In this document: one piece after another, positions 11,645 to 22,160 of the stretch
Layout of the letters: the number at the start of each line of letters is the position of its first letter
Numbering within the stretch: position 1 is the first letter of the stretch
From: Coptis chinensis
Lineage: Eukaryota; Streptophyta; Magnoliopsida; Ranunculales; Ranunculaceae
Assembly (NCBI GenBank): GCA_015680905.1
Contig: CM027380.1
Location: 37,440,001 to 37,504,000, forward strand
DNA: 64,000 nt
Direction: 5' to 3'
Made by a program: the position numbers and the translations under genes
Notes under the pieces: generated by a model
Told to the model about the DNA's origin: nothing
Databases searched by the model: none
Seen by the model: the letters and a program-made list of their open reading frames with translations, nothing else

Positions 11645-11843
11645 CTCTCTCTCCTTCTTCCTTTCCTTCTCTGAAACAAACATGTACTACATATATGTGC
11701 ATTATTATCATTTTTTTTTTGTTTATTATTATTTATCTCTGACACTTTTTGTATTACTCCATTGACTAGCGCGACTGCGCAGGGAATGACGTCCAGACGT
11801 CCAGACGTCCAGGTAAGGAACTAGTCTATATCCCCTATATCAA
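11645..11843 (-). promoter_or_regulatory. CSLE A proximal promoter and 5-prime UTR
   Basis: About 200 bp upstream of the ATG is conserved with copy B (61826-62010). It includes an AG/CT-rich leader just upstream of the ATG and an AT-rich ATAAATAATAATAAAC block (about 11725-11740, minus strand) that could act as TATA region. Beyond 11852 the sequence is inside a transposon, so copy A keeps only a short native promoter. Confidence 0.5.
11788..11813. repeat. Tripled GACGTCCA in the CSLE A promoter
   Basis: GACGTCCA occurs three times in tandem, the first within TGACGTCC. Copy B has one at 61961-61968. TGACG and ACGT cores are binding motifs of plant bZIP factors. It lies about 145-170 nt upstream of the ATG. 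Confidence 0.7.
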
Positions 11844-11896
11844 AATCTAAAGGGTGCTGTATTGGGCGCCACTTATATTAGATCGGGCAGCCTCCG

Positions 11897-14303
11897 CCCA
11901 AGCCCAAACAACAAAGCCCAAACAATAAAGCCCAATACACCCCCCCACCAAATCGAAACCGGCAACAACCTACCATTACCGGTCGTCTCTTTCGCCCAAA
12001 CCCTTCGAAACCCTAACCCCAAATTCGAATTTCAAATCTCCAACAAATCTCCAACAATCCCGATTCGAGTTTCTCCAACAAATCTCCAACAATTCGAATT
12101 AAGAACGGTTGTTGTTTTGGCCAAAACAACAACAAATCTCCAACAACTCGAGTTTGCAAAGTCTTCGGCTGGGTTTGTTTGTGAGGATTGCTGCTGATCC
12201 GTGAAGAGGCTGGACGCAGTTTCCGTTCTTATCAAGTTAATAAAAAGGAGTACCAATTGGAGAAATCTGAAGTGTATAACCATACTAAAGGTACTTTCTT
12301 GATAGAGATTTCCTTGGTTATCTATAATTGGGATAGTATTCCAATGCAGCTTAACCCGACACACAATGATCTTGATTACCCTTATTATGCAGAGCGGATC
12401 AAGATGGTGCAATCCAACCATGAGTTCGGCACCTGAGAACGGTACATCTTGCAATAATATGAACCCTATTAGGTTATGTTAGTGTGAATATATATCAATA
12501 ATATGAACCCTACTATTAGGTTATGTTAGTGTGAATATATATCTCAATTATACTGTATCTGAATGTAAATTTATTTGTCTAAGATACTAAGCTACCGACC
12601 ATAATGTTGGATTAAATCTTGTTCTAAGAACATCTGCCGGTTTGATTTAGTCGTAGTCTTGATGTGCCCAACTCATGTCACAATAATGTTAACTCTTATT
12701 GCCTGAAAGTAGCTAGAGTTTATACTAATATAGTAATACACTCATTTTATTTTCAGTTTACCTACTTGAGTGTTGATTATACTGAAGAATTGATAGAGAC
12801 GAACTACCAAACATCTCATGGAGGAATCGCCTTTGTGCCCATCTACAGAGGTACTTGTTGAATTTCTCCAAAAGCATTGTGTGCCCAACTATGGACTTGA
12901 GTGTCGTAATTTTCTTTATTATACAGTTCAATTATATGAAACCATCTGTGTTTTAGTCTGGTACAACGCAACTAATTGTCATTTTGCAAAATGAAGATAA
13001 AGTTTGTTTATGGAGTAAAACTATAAGGAAGAAAATGTAAGAAGAGATAACAGGAAAAATTCAATAGTTAGTTAAACTGGTATTATAGCATGACATGTTC
13101 ACTTATAGGATCTGTTGTGTCTTTTACTGATTGTGTGTATTCTAGGCTTCCATGCTGTTGATATGTATTTGGGTTTCCTCGAATTTCCAAATATTGTTTG
13201 ACACGGCAAGTCGGCAACAGTGTGGACTGAATAAGTTACGTTCTTTTTAGTTGAACGCATTTGGCCATTGGTGTAGGTGCATGTCATGCTAGTTCCATCT
13301 GCATTCAGAATGTGGATTAATGGCTTGAGTCATTGTTGTTTCATTATTGTTTACCTTGGAATAAAAACCTTGTTATATTGATTACTTGATGATTAATGGT
13401 GGAGAGCTAGAGATATTGATTCTTTGAAGTTATCTCGTGTTTTTGTTAATGAGGGTTAGTTGGGTATTATGTTTAGGGCCATTGCTCTCTTTCTACTTTT
13501 AGTGTTGTAAGTTGTGAATATTTAATTCTTAATGGAGGAGAGTACTATGAATGTGAGGAAAGCTTCGTCTTGGCTATAAGATTGCTTTCTTCAGACTCTT
13601 CTGGTCATTTGTAGGAACTCTACGCACATCTTAGTGTAGCTATGTTGGTCGGTGTGAGGTCCACTGGGAGGCCATAGCAAAACTTTAGAACGGTCTCAAA
13701 TGTTTCTACTCCTCTCTCGGAAGTTGTCTAGTTTGAAGTCGTAGCCATTATCCGAACTATGAGACCCACGATTGAGTTGACTCAGGTACTCGCTTCTTGA
13801 AATCAAAGGAAGCTGCGTCATCATCACAGAGAGGGAGGAACTGAATTATGTATCGCCCTTGAAAGTTTCATTCATTGAATATACTGTGTGGTCAAGTTTA
13901 AGTCTGGCCAAATGAGTTCAAACTTGAATATCTAAATCTAGTGTATTATCATGTGTTAAAACAGAGAAATGCGAAATGCTCTTAGTTAACCTTGTGATTT
14001 TCTCAAGTGGGCATTGATTTTGTAGGTTCATTTTATAGGATGCCAAAACAGACAAATTTGAATTAGTAAAGCGTTTAACCTATTTTTTTTCTAGAGGGTT
14101 AGCTTCCTAGCATATTTTATTTTGTAGGTATAATTTCATTTTGCCCAACAAGACTGTTTCTTTTCATGTTTTTCTTATAATTTCTTAAAGTATTGTATAT
14201 TTTATGCATCTCTGCTTGAAATCTTTCTGAACTTCATAATGTAAAGGCACCAATTTCCTATCAATATCACACCAATTTTATGCATCACATTATTGATTTC
14301 CAG
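11897..14303. other. MULE left subterminal region, no recognised gene
   Basis: The first 300 bp contain repeated CCAACAAATCTCCAAC words. Open stretches at 12188-12436 (82 codons, containing PTHNDLDYPYYAERI) and about 12750-12861 (VDYTEELIETNYQTSHGG) could be exons of a captured gene, but I recognise no family. A 56-bp word around AATATGAACCCTA-TATTAGG is directly repeated at about 12456-12545. The remainder shows nothing coding. Confidence 0.4.
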
Positions 14304-14395
14304 GTTATGACAGGTTTAAGTATACGAAATGTTGACTAAACAAAGGAAACTCTGCCCAAAATTCGATAGAATTTGGATAGTGTAACGCCTCGTAT
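14304..14395. repeat. Dispersed repeat, copy 1
   Basis: About 90 bp from GTTATGACAGGTTTAAGTA to the GAATTTGGATA block recurs with small changes at 16991-17085. Its first 15 nt also resemble 26173-26200. It may be a transposon end, but I cannot define its borders. Confidence 0.6.
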
Positions 14396-14419
14396 AAACT
14401 AAAGTTGTTTACAACCTAT

Positions 14420-14690
14420 ATTTTGTGAGATAAATTGATGGAACACGATGACGGTTCACAACCAATCGAAGATTTCTTGTATAAACTAACAAACGAGAAA
14501 CCAAAATCATTTTCACTTGATGAACTTAAGAGATTTACGTCAAATCTCGAGAAGAATGTAGGTGCTTGGTGGGTTTGGAGGCGTCTACACAAAGCCGAAT
14601 TCCTAATGGTGTCAAAATAGCAGTGAAGGTACTAAAAGACAACAATAACACAAAGGAATTTTTACCAACCTAAGAATTTACAAGAATTGG
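14420..14690 (+). pseudogene. Receptor-like kinase fragment captured in the MULE
   Basis: Three overlapping frames spell the start of a plant protein kinase domain. KSFSLDELKRFTSNLEKN is followed, after a frame change, by LGGFGGVY (glycine-rich ATP loop) and, after another, by VKIAVKVLKDNNNTKEF, which includes the VAIK lysine. This order is typical of membrane receptor-like kinases of the LRK10-like type. Only the N-lobe is present, with at least two frameshifts and a stop after TKEF. It is best read as a captured, non-functional piece of host gene inside the MULE. Confidence 0.72.
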
Positions 14691-16990
14691 AAAAGATTGT
14701 ACAAGATGCTAATGATAAAAGTTTAAAATTCCCAATTGGGCTCTGGGCTTTTAGCCCTAATGGGATTGGGTTCTGAGGAATGGGATGGTTAATTTGGCTT
14801 TAATGGATAAGATATTGAATGTACTTGGAAAAAGGTTAACAAATAAATGACCGCTCAAACGATTCTCGCTTTTGGGAACCGAAATTTACTAATAAAATGA
14901 CGACGAAGTCCTTCTAAGTTAGAAACGTGAGTCAGAAATTAAGCTATTTGAGTTTGTGGAATTTGAGTTTACCAAACATTTTCATTTTTCTTGCCTTGAT
15001 TACCGGGATAAGAGTGAAGCTAATGAGATGCATAGAAGTATGAGTCCGGCTACCACGAAACTCGATTCTTTCGGGATCAAATCCCAAAGAACCATTACAA
15101 GTTCTTTGTTGGTAAAATTCCCATCATCTCATCTAAGGGCGTACATCTAAAATCGACTGAATATGATGTTTAAGCACAATAATGTAACTCATATAGCTTA
15201 TCTAGAACAGCTGATCCACACTACGATACATAATCCTCAAAATCAAAGACAATACAAGATCCGATCCACGTTTTGCATTTTTTTTTATTGGTACAAAATC
15301 TGATCAGGTTGAGAGTTGAGACATAAATATCAACAACAGGCCAATAAGGTCTAACTTATAGGAAGCTTAAGGGTTCCATATATGGCCCTCTAGCATCATA
15401 TACCAAGCACAAAAAAACTCTTGCATGGTTATCCCAAAGTCCTTATTTATCACTAAAATGTGTCCGCACACACGATGCATGTTGAAATGTCCCCGCAGAA
15501 GGCTGAAAATTCCACTCAACTTCCTTTGAACAACTACGTGCAAGAAGAACTCCCAGATTGCACTCTCATTACTCGGCTAGGACACATTTACAAAACTTTA
15601 ACCTTAGGAGCATCCTCGTCCCCATCCCTAAAGCACTCTTTCTATGGCACCTTATCTGCCTCACGGTACCGTCGAGAACAAATATTCCTGGCGAGATTGT
15701 CTAGTCAATGAGTTAAGATTCAGGGTAGAAAAGTACAATGACATATTGACATGGACTACATCGACTCGATTGTTGGATTTGACTTAAGGGTATCCTATAC
15801 TCGATTCAACAATTCAATATGCATGTTGATGTCATGAGCAGAAATTGACAAAGAAGTTCACCAAGAATGGTCGGGAAGCCCCGCAAATATTGACCTTCGA
15901 AACATCTTGCAAATGAACGAAGAATTGAAAATGAAGAAATAGCTAACTCAATGTTCTTTTTCTTTCAAAACGTTGATTGATAAAAATTCTGCGTGACAAA
16001 AGTAACTCAAATGTGACATTTCAAGGATAAGTAGAATAACCAAAATACTCTGAATAACGTTAGAACAGCTGAGCCTACAAGATACCAAGATACATTCACC
16101 TTTTTCCTACACTATAAATATCTCTACCAGTTTGTATTTGGTGCTAATTTGGTAGTGTATCTCTACCAAGATACACTGAATGTTTTTTGTTAGTACTAGT
16201 TGAATGTACTGTTATGCTTATTTGACGATTTATAGGTAGATGTTGGTTTTGAGAGAAATATGAATGTGAATATATGGGTTTCGAGTTTGGACCTAAAAGT
16301 TTGAACAATCTGTATTGTGTAGGAATTGATAGGTTTAAAAGGTCACATTAATGGATAAAGGAAACCGCTTGCTAATTAAGATCATTATATGTAATTTGTA
16401 ACATGTTATTATGGATTGAACATTTTGTATTTTATTGATCCAAAAAGAAAGAATGACTATGATAAAATACCATGTATTTAGGAGTAGTGCTCATCTTTCA
16501 TACCTAGTATTTTCCTTTAGGGCCTGATGTTATAAGAGAAGATACTTTTACCATTTTATGATTAGTGTTTCTATACATTCTTTTACTCACCTTTCATACT
16601 GCTTATGTTCTTGAGTCTTGACTAATGAGTAATGACCTTGATCACATGCAACTTTTACGAAGTACTTGCTTAAGGTCCGATCTGGGAACAAAAAACTAAA
16701 GCGGTAAAGCATTATAGGTGAGAAGCTTTCTTTGGTTTTCAAACTTACTGAATGTATGTTATCAAGGTGGTTTTTTTGGGTGGTTTCCCCTATGCTTGAC
16801 GAGGGACAGAGTCAAGTTCATTTTGTTGTAGAGAGAGTCCAGTTATTTTGTTGTAATACTTGATGTACATAAATGACGGTTCATACGTAAACAGATCTTG
16901 TATATATATACATTTTTGCAATTTGTCGTGTAAAAGTTAGGGTTATATGTACATATGGTTGTTGGAAGGATGTTATTATTGATTTCCGTG
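14691..16990. other. MULE internal sequence with no recognised gene
   Basis: AT-rich sequence. Short open frames at 14956-15150 and 15460-15711 have no recognised motif and no splice context. An imperfect repeat of ATCTCTACCA lies near 16120-16165. Confidence 0.4.
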
Positions 16991-17085
16991 TTATGACAGT
17001 TTAAGTATACTGAAATGTTGACCAAACAAAGGAAACTCTACTTCCCAAAATTCGATAGAATTTGGATAAATAACACCTCATTCTA
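16991..17085. repeat. Dispersed repeat, copy 2
   Basis: Second copy of the 14304-14395 repeat in the same orientation, about 2.7 kb away and just upstream of the PMD gene. Confidence 0.6.
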
Positions 17086-17231
17086 TTTCTTCATATATAC
17101 TTGGAGTTATCATAGCAAGCTTATAAGTCTATTAGTTTTACTGAGATGATCTCTTTTTTCTAGTGGTTTTCTTTGTACATTGTTTATTTAAATATGGTTT
17201 ACTAATACTTGTTTTATTTTTCTTTGTAGCG

Positions 17232-19590
17232 ATGGGTCCTCGATCAAAGAATGTGAAGAATGTAGCGAAAAACTACATTAAAGGGTGTTAAGAAATTGTT
17301 TGGTGGCGGTTCCTCTAGCGGTGATGCAGTTGGAAGAAAAAGACATAGGCGCACGGCTTAACGGCATCGGTAGCGTAGGGACCATTTGGAAAAAGAGGTT
17401 CTTGAGGTTCCCGAGGTTGATTAGTTTAGTGAAGATAGTGTAGATAGTGTAGATAGTGATATTAATGTAGGTTTAGATGTAGGTTTAGATGTAGGTTTAG
17501 ACAAAGGGAAGAGTATAGTAGAAGAGGAGAGTGAGGAGGAGGAGGGAGAGGAGAGGAGGGAGGATGAGCGGGGATGATGATGTTGAAGAATATGTGGTAG
17601 AAGACGCGTACCACCGATGGAAGAAAGCACCTCCAAGATTGGATTTCGTAAGAAAATCCAATGATGATTTGGAGTTTCAAAGAGGTGTGTATGGGGAGGC
17701 CCGTATGAGTCGAGTTGTTGTATGACTATCACGTGCATGTCATTTCGATGTTTGGGAGAGAAGGGTATTATTTTGTTTTTCTTGTGTACTTTGATTTTCT
17801 TTTACAAAATATTTTGTTTCGCTCATATATATCTAATGCGTGCTCGGTTGTTTCGGAGGGATCGCGAGGCGTTGAAGTGTGTTTCACACTTAGCGGGTTA
17901 TCCCAATGGAATTTCAAAATGAATGTGAAAGGTCTCCGAGATTTGCCGTGCAGTTGAGAAGGACTGGGTTGTTTGATCTCGTGGAAGGTTATCACGAGCA
18001 TATGGATCCACCATTGATCTTGGCGTTTGTGGAGAGATGGCATCCGGAGACCAACACCTTCCATATGCCAGTTAGGAGATGATCGACTTTGGACGATGTT
18101 GTCCAAATCTGTGGAGTCACAGTTAGAGGAAGAGCGGTGCAAGGGGACAGTGAGCTGAACTTACAACAATCGATAAATCTCTTACATCTTGGTCTGGGGC
18201 TCCCTATTGATTTGATTAGGGCGGAGATGGAAGCTAGCAGGTTCACTTCAAAAGTAAGGCTAGAATTCATCCGGAAGCATTTTGCGAACAAGATTCATGA
18301 TAGCCCTATATGTGACGCTTGAATGTGGTAGAAAGGCCTCGAGTTTCCAGGATGTTCAACGGACTGTTAGAGCTTTTATTCTGTTTTTCTTTGGATGTGC
18401 CGTTTTTATTGACAAGTCTGGGACTGGAGTGCCTATATGTTATCTGAGGCCGTTGTTGAAATTCAGTGAGATAGAAGAGTATGCATGGGGTGCAGCAATT
18501 TTGGCGTTTTATATAGAGGTCTCGGGGCTGCCATGTGAGGAAGGTGAAAGGGGTTACAGGGCTATATGACTCTTCTACAGGTAAAATTTGAGTATTTTAG
18601 AGTTTATTTTTTTTAATGTTAATTTTATTACTCTATCAATATGTTAACTATTTGTGTATATCTAGGCATGGATCTATGAGTATTTTCCGGTATTCATGAC
18701 AGTCCCAAATTTCAACTATATCTCGTCTCAGCCGCGTGCTCATAGACACATCCCAGTCGCTCCACACTATTACGACACAACGTATGCATTGCAGTTTTAT
18801 CGAGCGATAATTGATGATTTGAATGAGTTCAATGTAAGTATTAAATTCAATGACAATTTGGTATTTAAGTTTGTTTATATTTATTTTTTAGTAATTGATC
18901 ATTAGAGTTGTTAATGACACATTTGATTTTGTTTCAGTTGTTTGGCATCCCTACAAAAATATCGAGATACAAACCCGATCGATGACATTGCATTTTTGAG
19001 GGATTGCTATGTTTTTTCAACATTGTCGAGCTTTTACTTGTCGCAAGGGTGGTGCGTCGGTTAGGTCCGCGTGCAACTTGTACCTAAAGATCCTCCAATG
19101 CCAAATTGGAGAACAAGAACCGTGGCGGGACGCGGTATGAGGTGAGCTGGACCAATATTGGGCCACTTTATCGAGTCGTGGCGGCAGAATCACGTGATTC
19201 AACTCTGCAACCGAGGACCTATTTCGTCTTATCCATGGGAGTGTCATCAAAACTACATGACTTGGTATGCGAGGAATTCTCATGTAGTTTTGGTGAACCC
19301 TGAGCTTCTTCCGATTCATCCCTCCCTGGAGACACTGCCTAACTGTTCACCGATTGTAAGTATTGTGATTTTTAATTGAGTTTTCTCTAACTGTGATTTT
19401 TTGCATTCGATTGGTAACTTATCTTGATTTTTCTTTTTTTACGTAATCCATCGTCATCGATGAAACCAGTCGTTTGCTAGAGAGAGGTCTGCAATTGGTC
19501 GGAATGATATGCCGGAGGAAGCAAGGTCCTCCTTCGAACAGGCGTACAACTTGACTAGGTGCAAGTACATTGGTGGGCGCTATAGTTGAT
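17232..19590 (+). pseudogene. Plant mobile domain (PMD, MAIN-like) gene
   Basis: PMD proteins occur as host factors (MAIN, MAIL1) and inside transposons. The ATG at 17232 opens a short basic N-terminus, then an acidic stretch. The PMD proper starts near 17948: GLFDLVEGYHEHMDPPL, AFVERWHPETNTFHMPV, then, past a break at 18080, LDDVVQICGVTVRG. Later exons give an AWIYEYFP segment (about 18664-18690) and YMTWYARNSHVVLVNPE (about 19255-19305), both standard for the domain. Introns are plausible at about 18582-18665 and 18834-18938. In-frame stops and frameshifts (for example TGA at 18081) make it a pseudogene. It converges on the transposase gene, consistent with PMD-carrying MULEs. Confidence 0.75.
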
Positions 19591-19599
19591 TTGTTTCAG

Positions 19600-19910
19600 T
19601 TTAGGGTTTGTAGAATGTGTTTGTAACTTTGTAGTTTAGTTTGATGGATGTAATTCATACATTGATGGATATGATGTTTGCATGAATGTTTGAATGGAAT
19701 TTAATGTTTAGGGTTTAGGGTTTAATGTTTGAATGTAATTTGTTTCAGTTTAGGGTTTAATGTATGAATGGAATTTTATGTATGGATGAATGTTTGATAT
19801 CTGATGAATATGGAATTTGATGTATGGAATTTGATGTATTGATGTATGGTTTAATGTTTGAATGTTTGATATCTGATGAAAAGTGGAATTTGATGAATAT
19901 GAAAGTGTTG
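19600..19910. repeat. Degenerate GTTTAGGG/AATGTTTGAATG repeats
   Basis: Downstream of the PMD gene, TTTAATGTTTGAATG, TTTAGGGTTTA and GGAATTTGATGTA words recur many times with no fixed period. Confidence 0.6.
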
Positions 19911-19964
19911 TAAAAAACAAAACAAATTTTGAAATTTTTTCTTCCAAAATCGACCCGCCATTAT

Positions 19965-20160
19965 CGTTTGGCATAAAGGCCAAACGACCTCGCCAGATCG
20001 TTTTCCTTTATACCAAACGACCACGGCAGATCGGTCACTTTAAATCTCAAACGACCCATGCACATCGTTTGGTCTAAAGACCAAACGACATGACGACATC
20101 GTTTGGTCTTTAGACCAAACGATCTGGCTGGTCGGTTTTGTATTAAAGCCAAACGACTTC
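19965..20160. repeat. Palindromic CCAAACGA array
   Basis: Five to six units of about 35 bp in which CGTTTGG...CCAAACGA face each other, for example CGTTTGGTCTAAAGACCAAACG. Words such as AACGAC, CATG and GTCGTTTG also occur in the arrays at 29195-29430 and 30650-31380 near the other MULE end. Confidence 0.75.
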
Positions 20161-20204
20161 ACCGTGTAGTTTCGGTCATTATTGACAACATACGAACGTT
20201 ATTT

Positions 20205-20560
20205 CAAATCATTCGATTGCGGTCCGAATCAACTAGTCGATCACTCAATTGCCATCCGAATCAACTTAGTCGATCATTCGATTTCAAAATCACTCGATTG
20301 ACGTCCGAATCAACTTAGTCGATCGCTCTATTTCCAAATCACTCGATTGCCGTCCGAATCAACTTAATCGATCACTTGATTTCCAAATCAAATCAAATAA
20401 AAGCCCTAACATTATTTCCAAATAACAATAAAATAAAATAAAATTACATTTGTTCCAAATTACATCAAAATATCAAATTATATCAATATATCACTTAGTC
20501 GATCGCTCGATTTCAAAATTTGCCGTCCGAATCAACTTAGTCGATTACTCGATTTCCAAA
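20205..20560. repeat. Tandem array with CCGTCCGAATCAACTTAGTC units
   Basis: About six units of 45-60 bp with ATTCGATTGC or CACTCGATT, then the quoted core, then GATCGCTCGATTTC. They are separated by AT-rich spacers that contain duplicated AAATCAAATAAAAGCCCTAA words (20385 and 20560). Confidence 0.72.
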
Positions 20561-20646
20561 TCAAATCAAATAAAAGCCCTAACATTGATAACATAAAATC
20601 AAATCAAATTACACTTGTTCCAAATTACATCAAAATACAAATTACA

Positions 20647-21938
20647 TCAAAATATCATATCGACAACATACAAACAACTTAGTCGATAACATGTATCGTT
20701 GGGGTCTTCAACGAGCTCATTTTCCCATATTAAATTGGGAATGTTCAATGCCATAAATTGCAATTGCCTTCTTGTCAAGGCCAAATTCCAACTTTCAATA
20801 ATATCATATCGAGCTCTAAGCCATTGATGACATCTTGGAGGAACGGACAATCTTCAACAAGTTCAACATTGACAAAATGATTTCCACCAACATGTGCTAC
20901 CCAACACTTGGGTCACTCTCTCGGATTTGCTTGGGTTCTCGGCGGCATGAGAAGGAAGCACCGACTCTCCTAAATGCATAAGGACAACATTAAATCTTGA
21001 AGCAAATAAGTATCCAAAAAAAAGGCATGCTCATCCACTTATTTAAGGGTGCATAACCTTCTTCATGTAGGATTTCCTTCATCGAATATAAAACCTCACT
21101 TTGATTGTACAAAGTACAATAAAGGGGGAGTTGTCGATAAAGCTCTTCGACAACTCCCTTCTCATCCGGCCATTCTTCTTGACTTCTTCCTAATGCAATG
21201 CAGAAAGCTCTATAACCGCAGTTCCATCGCCAACAAAGGTCATGGACTCTAACAATGTATTTATGCATTTCTTCAGAATATCCAACCCGTAATCCTTAGG
21301 ACCCTTCGTCTTTCCAAAGTCTAAGCCATCTCTCACATTTCGTGGTGTGACTGTTTTGGAGAAGGCTTATTTAGTGGTGTGGTTGTTTTGGTGTTTTGGG
21401 AGAAGGTTTATTTCTTGGTGTGGTTGTTTTGGTGTTTTGGAGAAGGCTTATTTGTTGGTGTGGTGTGGATGTTTTGGGTTGGTAGTTTTGGAAGACTTCT
21501 TTCTTGGTGTAGTGTGGATGTTTTGGGTGGGCTTAATGTTTGGTTGTGACGAGACCCACTCTTCATGGTCACGTTGAGAATGTTCAAAATGAGATGGATC
21601 TCGCTTTGAAGAGTTATCATCTCCAGTTTGAAGCTTTCTCACGCAGCCTACCTTTCGGCCGACCTTTGGTTTTGCTTCCTCACAAGGCGGTACTAGCCAT
21701 GTACTTTCCGCACGGCAATCTCCATAAGCTTCCTAATCATAACCCTCTGCTCTTCTTCAGAAACCATTGCAAACCTATTCATGAACAAGTCCATCGAAGG
21801 TGCAACATCGGGACCAACACCCACTGACACATTGGGAGAAGCAGACAATGTTTTCCAAAAGGGGTCGATAGCAGTCAAAGGGATGGACCGCTCTTGCTCT
21901 TCAAACTCAATTAATTCATGAGCACATGGCAGTCCATG
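20647..21938 (-). pseudogene. MULE transposase C-terminal half: SWIM end and OTU-like domain
   Basis: On the minus strand the HGLPCAHEL ending of a SWIM zinc finger is encoded at 21938-21905, directly at the CACTA insertion point. After a spacer comes an OTU-like cysteine protease segment (21268-20990) with NCGYRAF around the expected catalytic Cys, ALGRSQEEWP and a WMSMP motif. The segment at 20850-20647 (PPRCHQWLRARYDIIESW) resembles the usual tail of these proteins. A minisatellite at 21347-21540 disrupts the spacer. OTU proteases normally remove ubiquitin; the purpose in MULEs is unclear. Together with 27470-28930 this forms one gene split by the CACTA element. Confidence 0.72.
21347..21540. 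repeat. Minisatellite GTGGTTGTTTTGGTGTTTTGG
   Basis: About five imperfect 45-60 bp copies of a T/G-rich unit containing GGAGAAGGCTTATTT. It lies between the SWIM and OTU parts of the transposase gene. Confidence 0.75.
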
Positions 21939-21959
21939 CACTACTACAGAATAACACAT

Positions 21960-22160
21960 TTACCACGGTAAGGAAGAAGTTTTATACCACTGTTCTACCA
22001 AAAATAGTGGCTAATATAGTTATACCACGGTCGAAATTTTGTTTGTTATTTGTTTATTAGTTTACACCACTGTTTCGTGTAAACCGTGGGGTCTAGTTTG
22101 CCATAAGCCACGGTTCCAATTATTTATGTATTTTAAACTACATAACCGCACTGTTTCCCT
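21960..22160. repeat. CACTA left subterminal repeats
   Basis: Several copies of TACCACGGT, ACCACTGTT and CCACGGTTCC in both orientations. Such subterminal repeats are the usual binding sites of CACTA accessory proteins. Confidence 0.7.

Noticed and set aside
11862-12197. 111-codon plus-strand open frame
   Set aside because: It starts inside the MULE terminal repeat and is made of repetitive Asn/Pro/Thr-rich sequence; composition artefact.
17421-17738. 105-codon minus-strand open frame
   Set aside because: Antisense of the PMD gene's acidic repeat region; the Ser/Pro/Leu-rich translation reflects the simple repeat.
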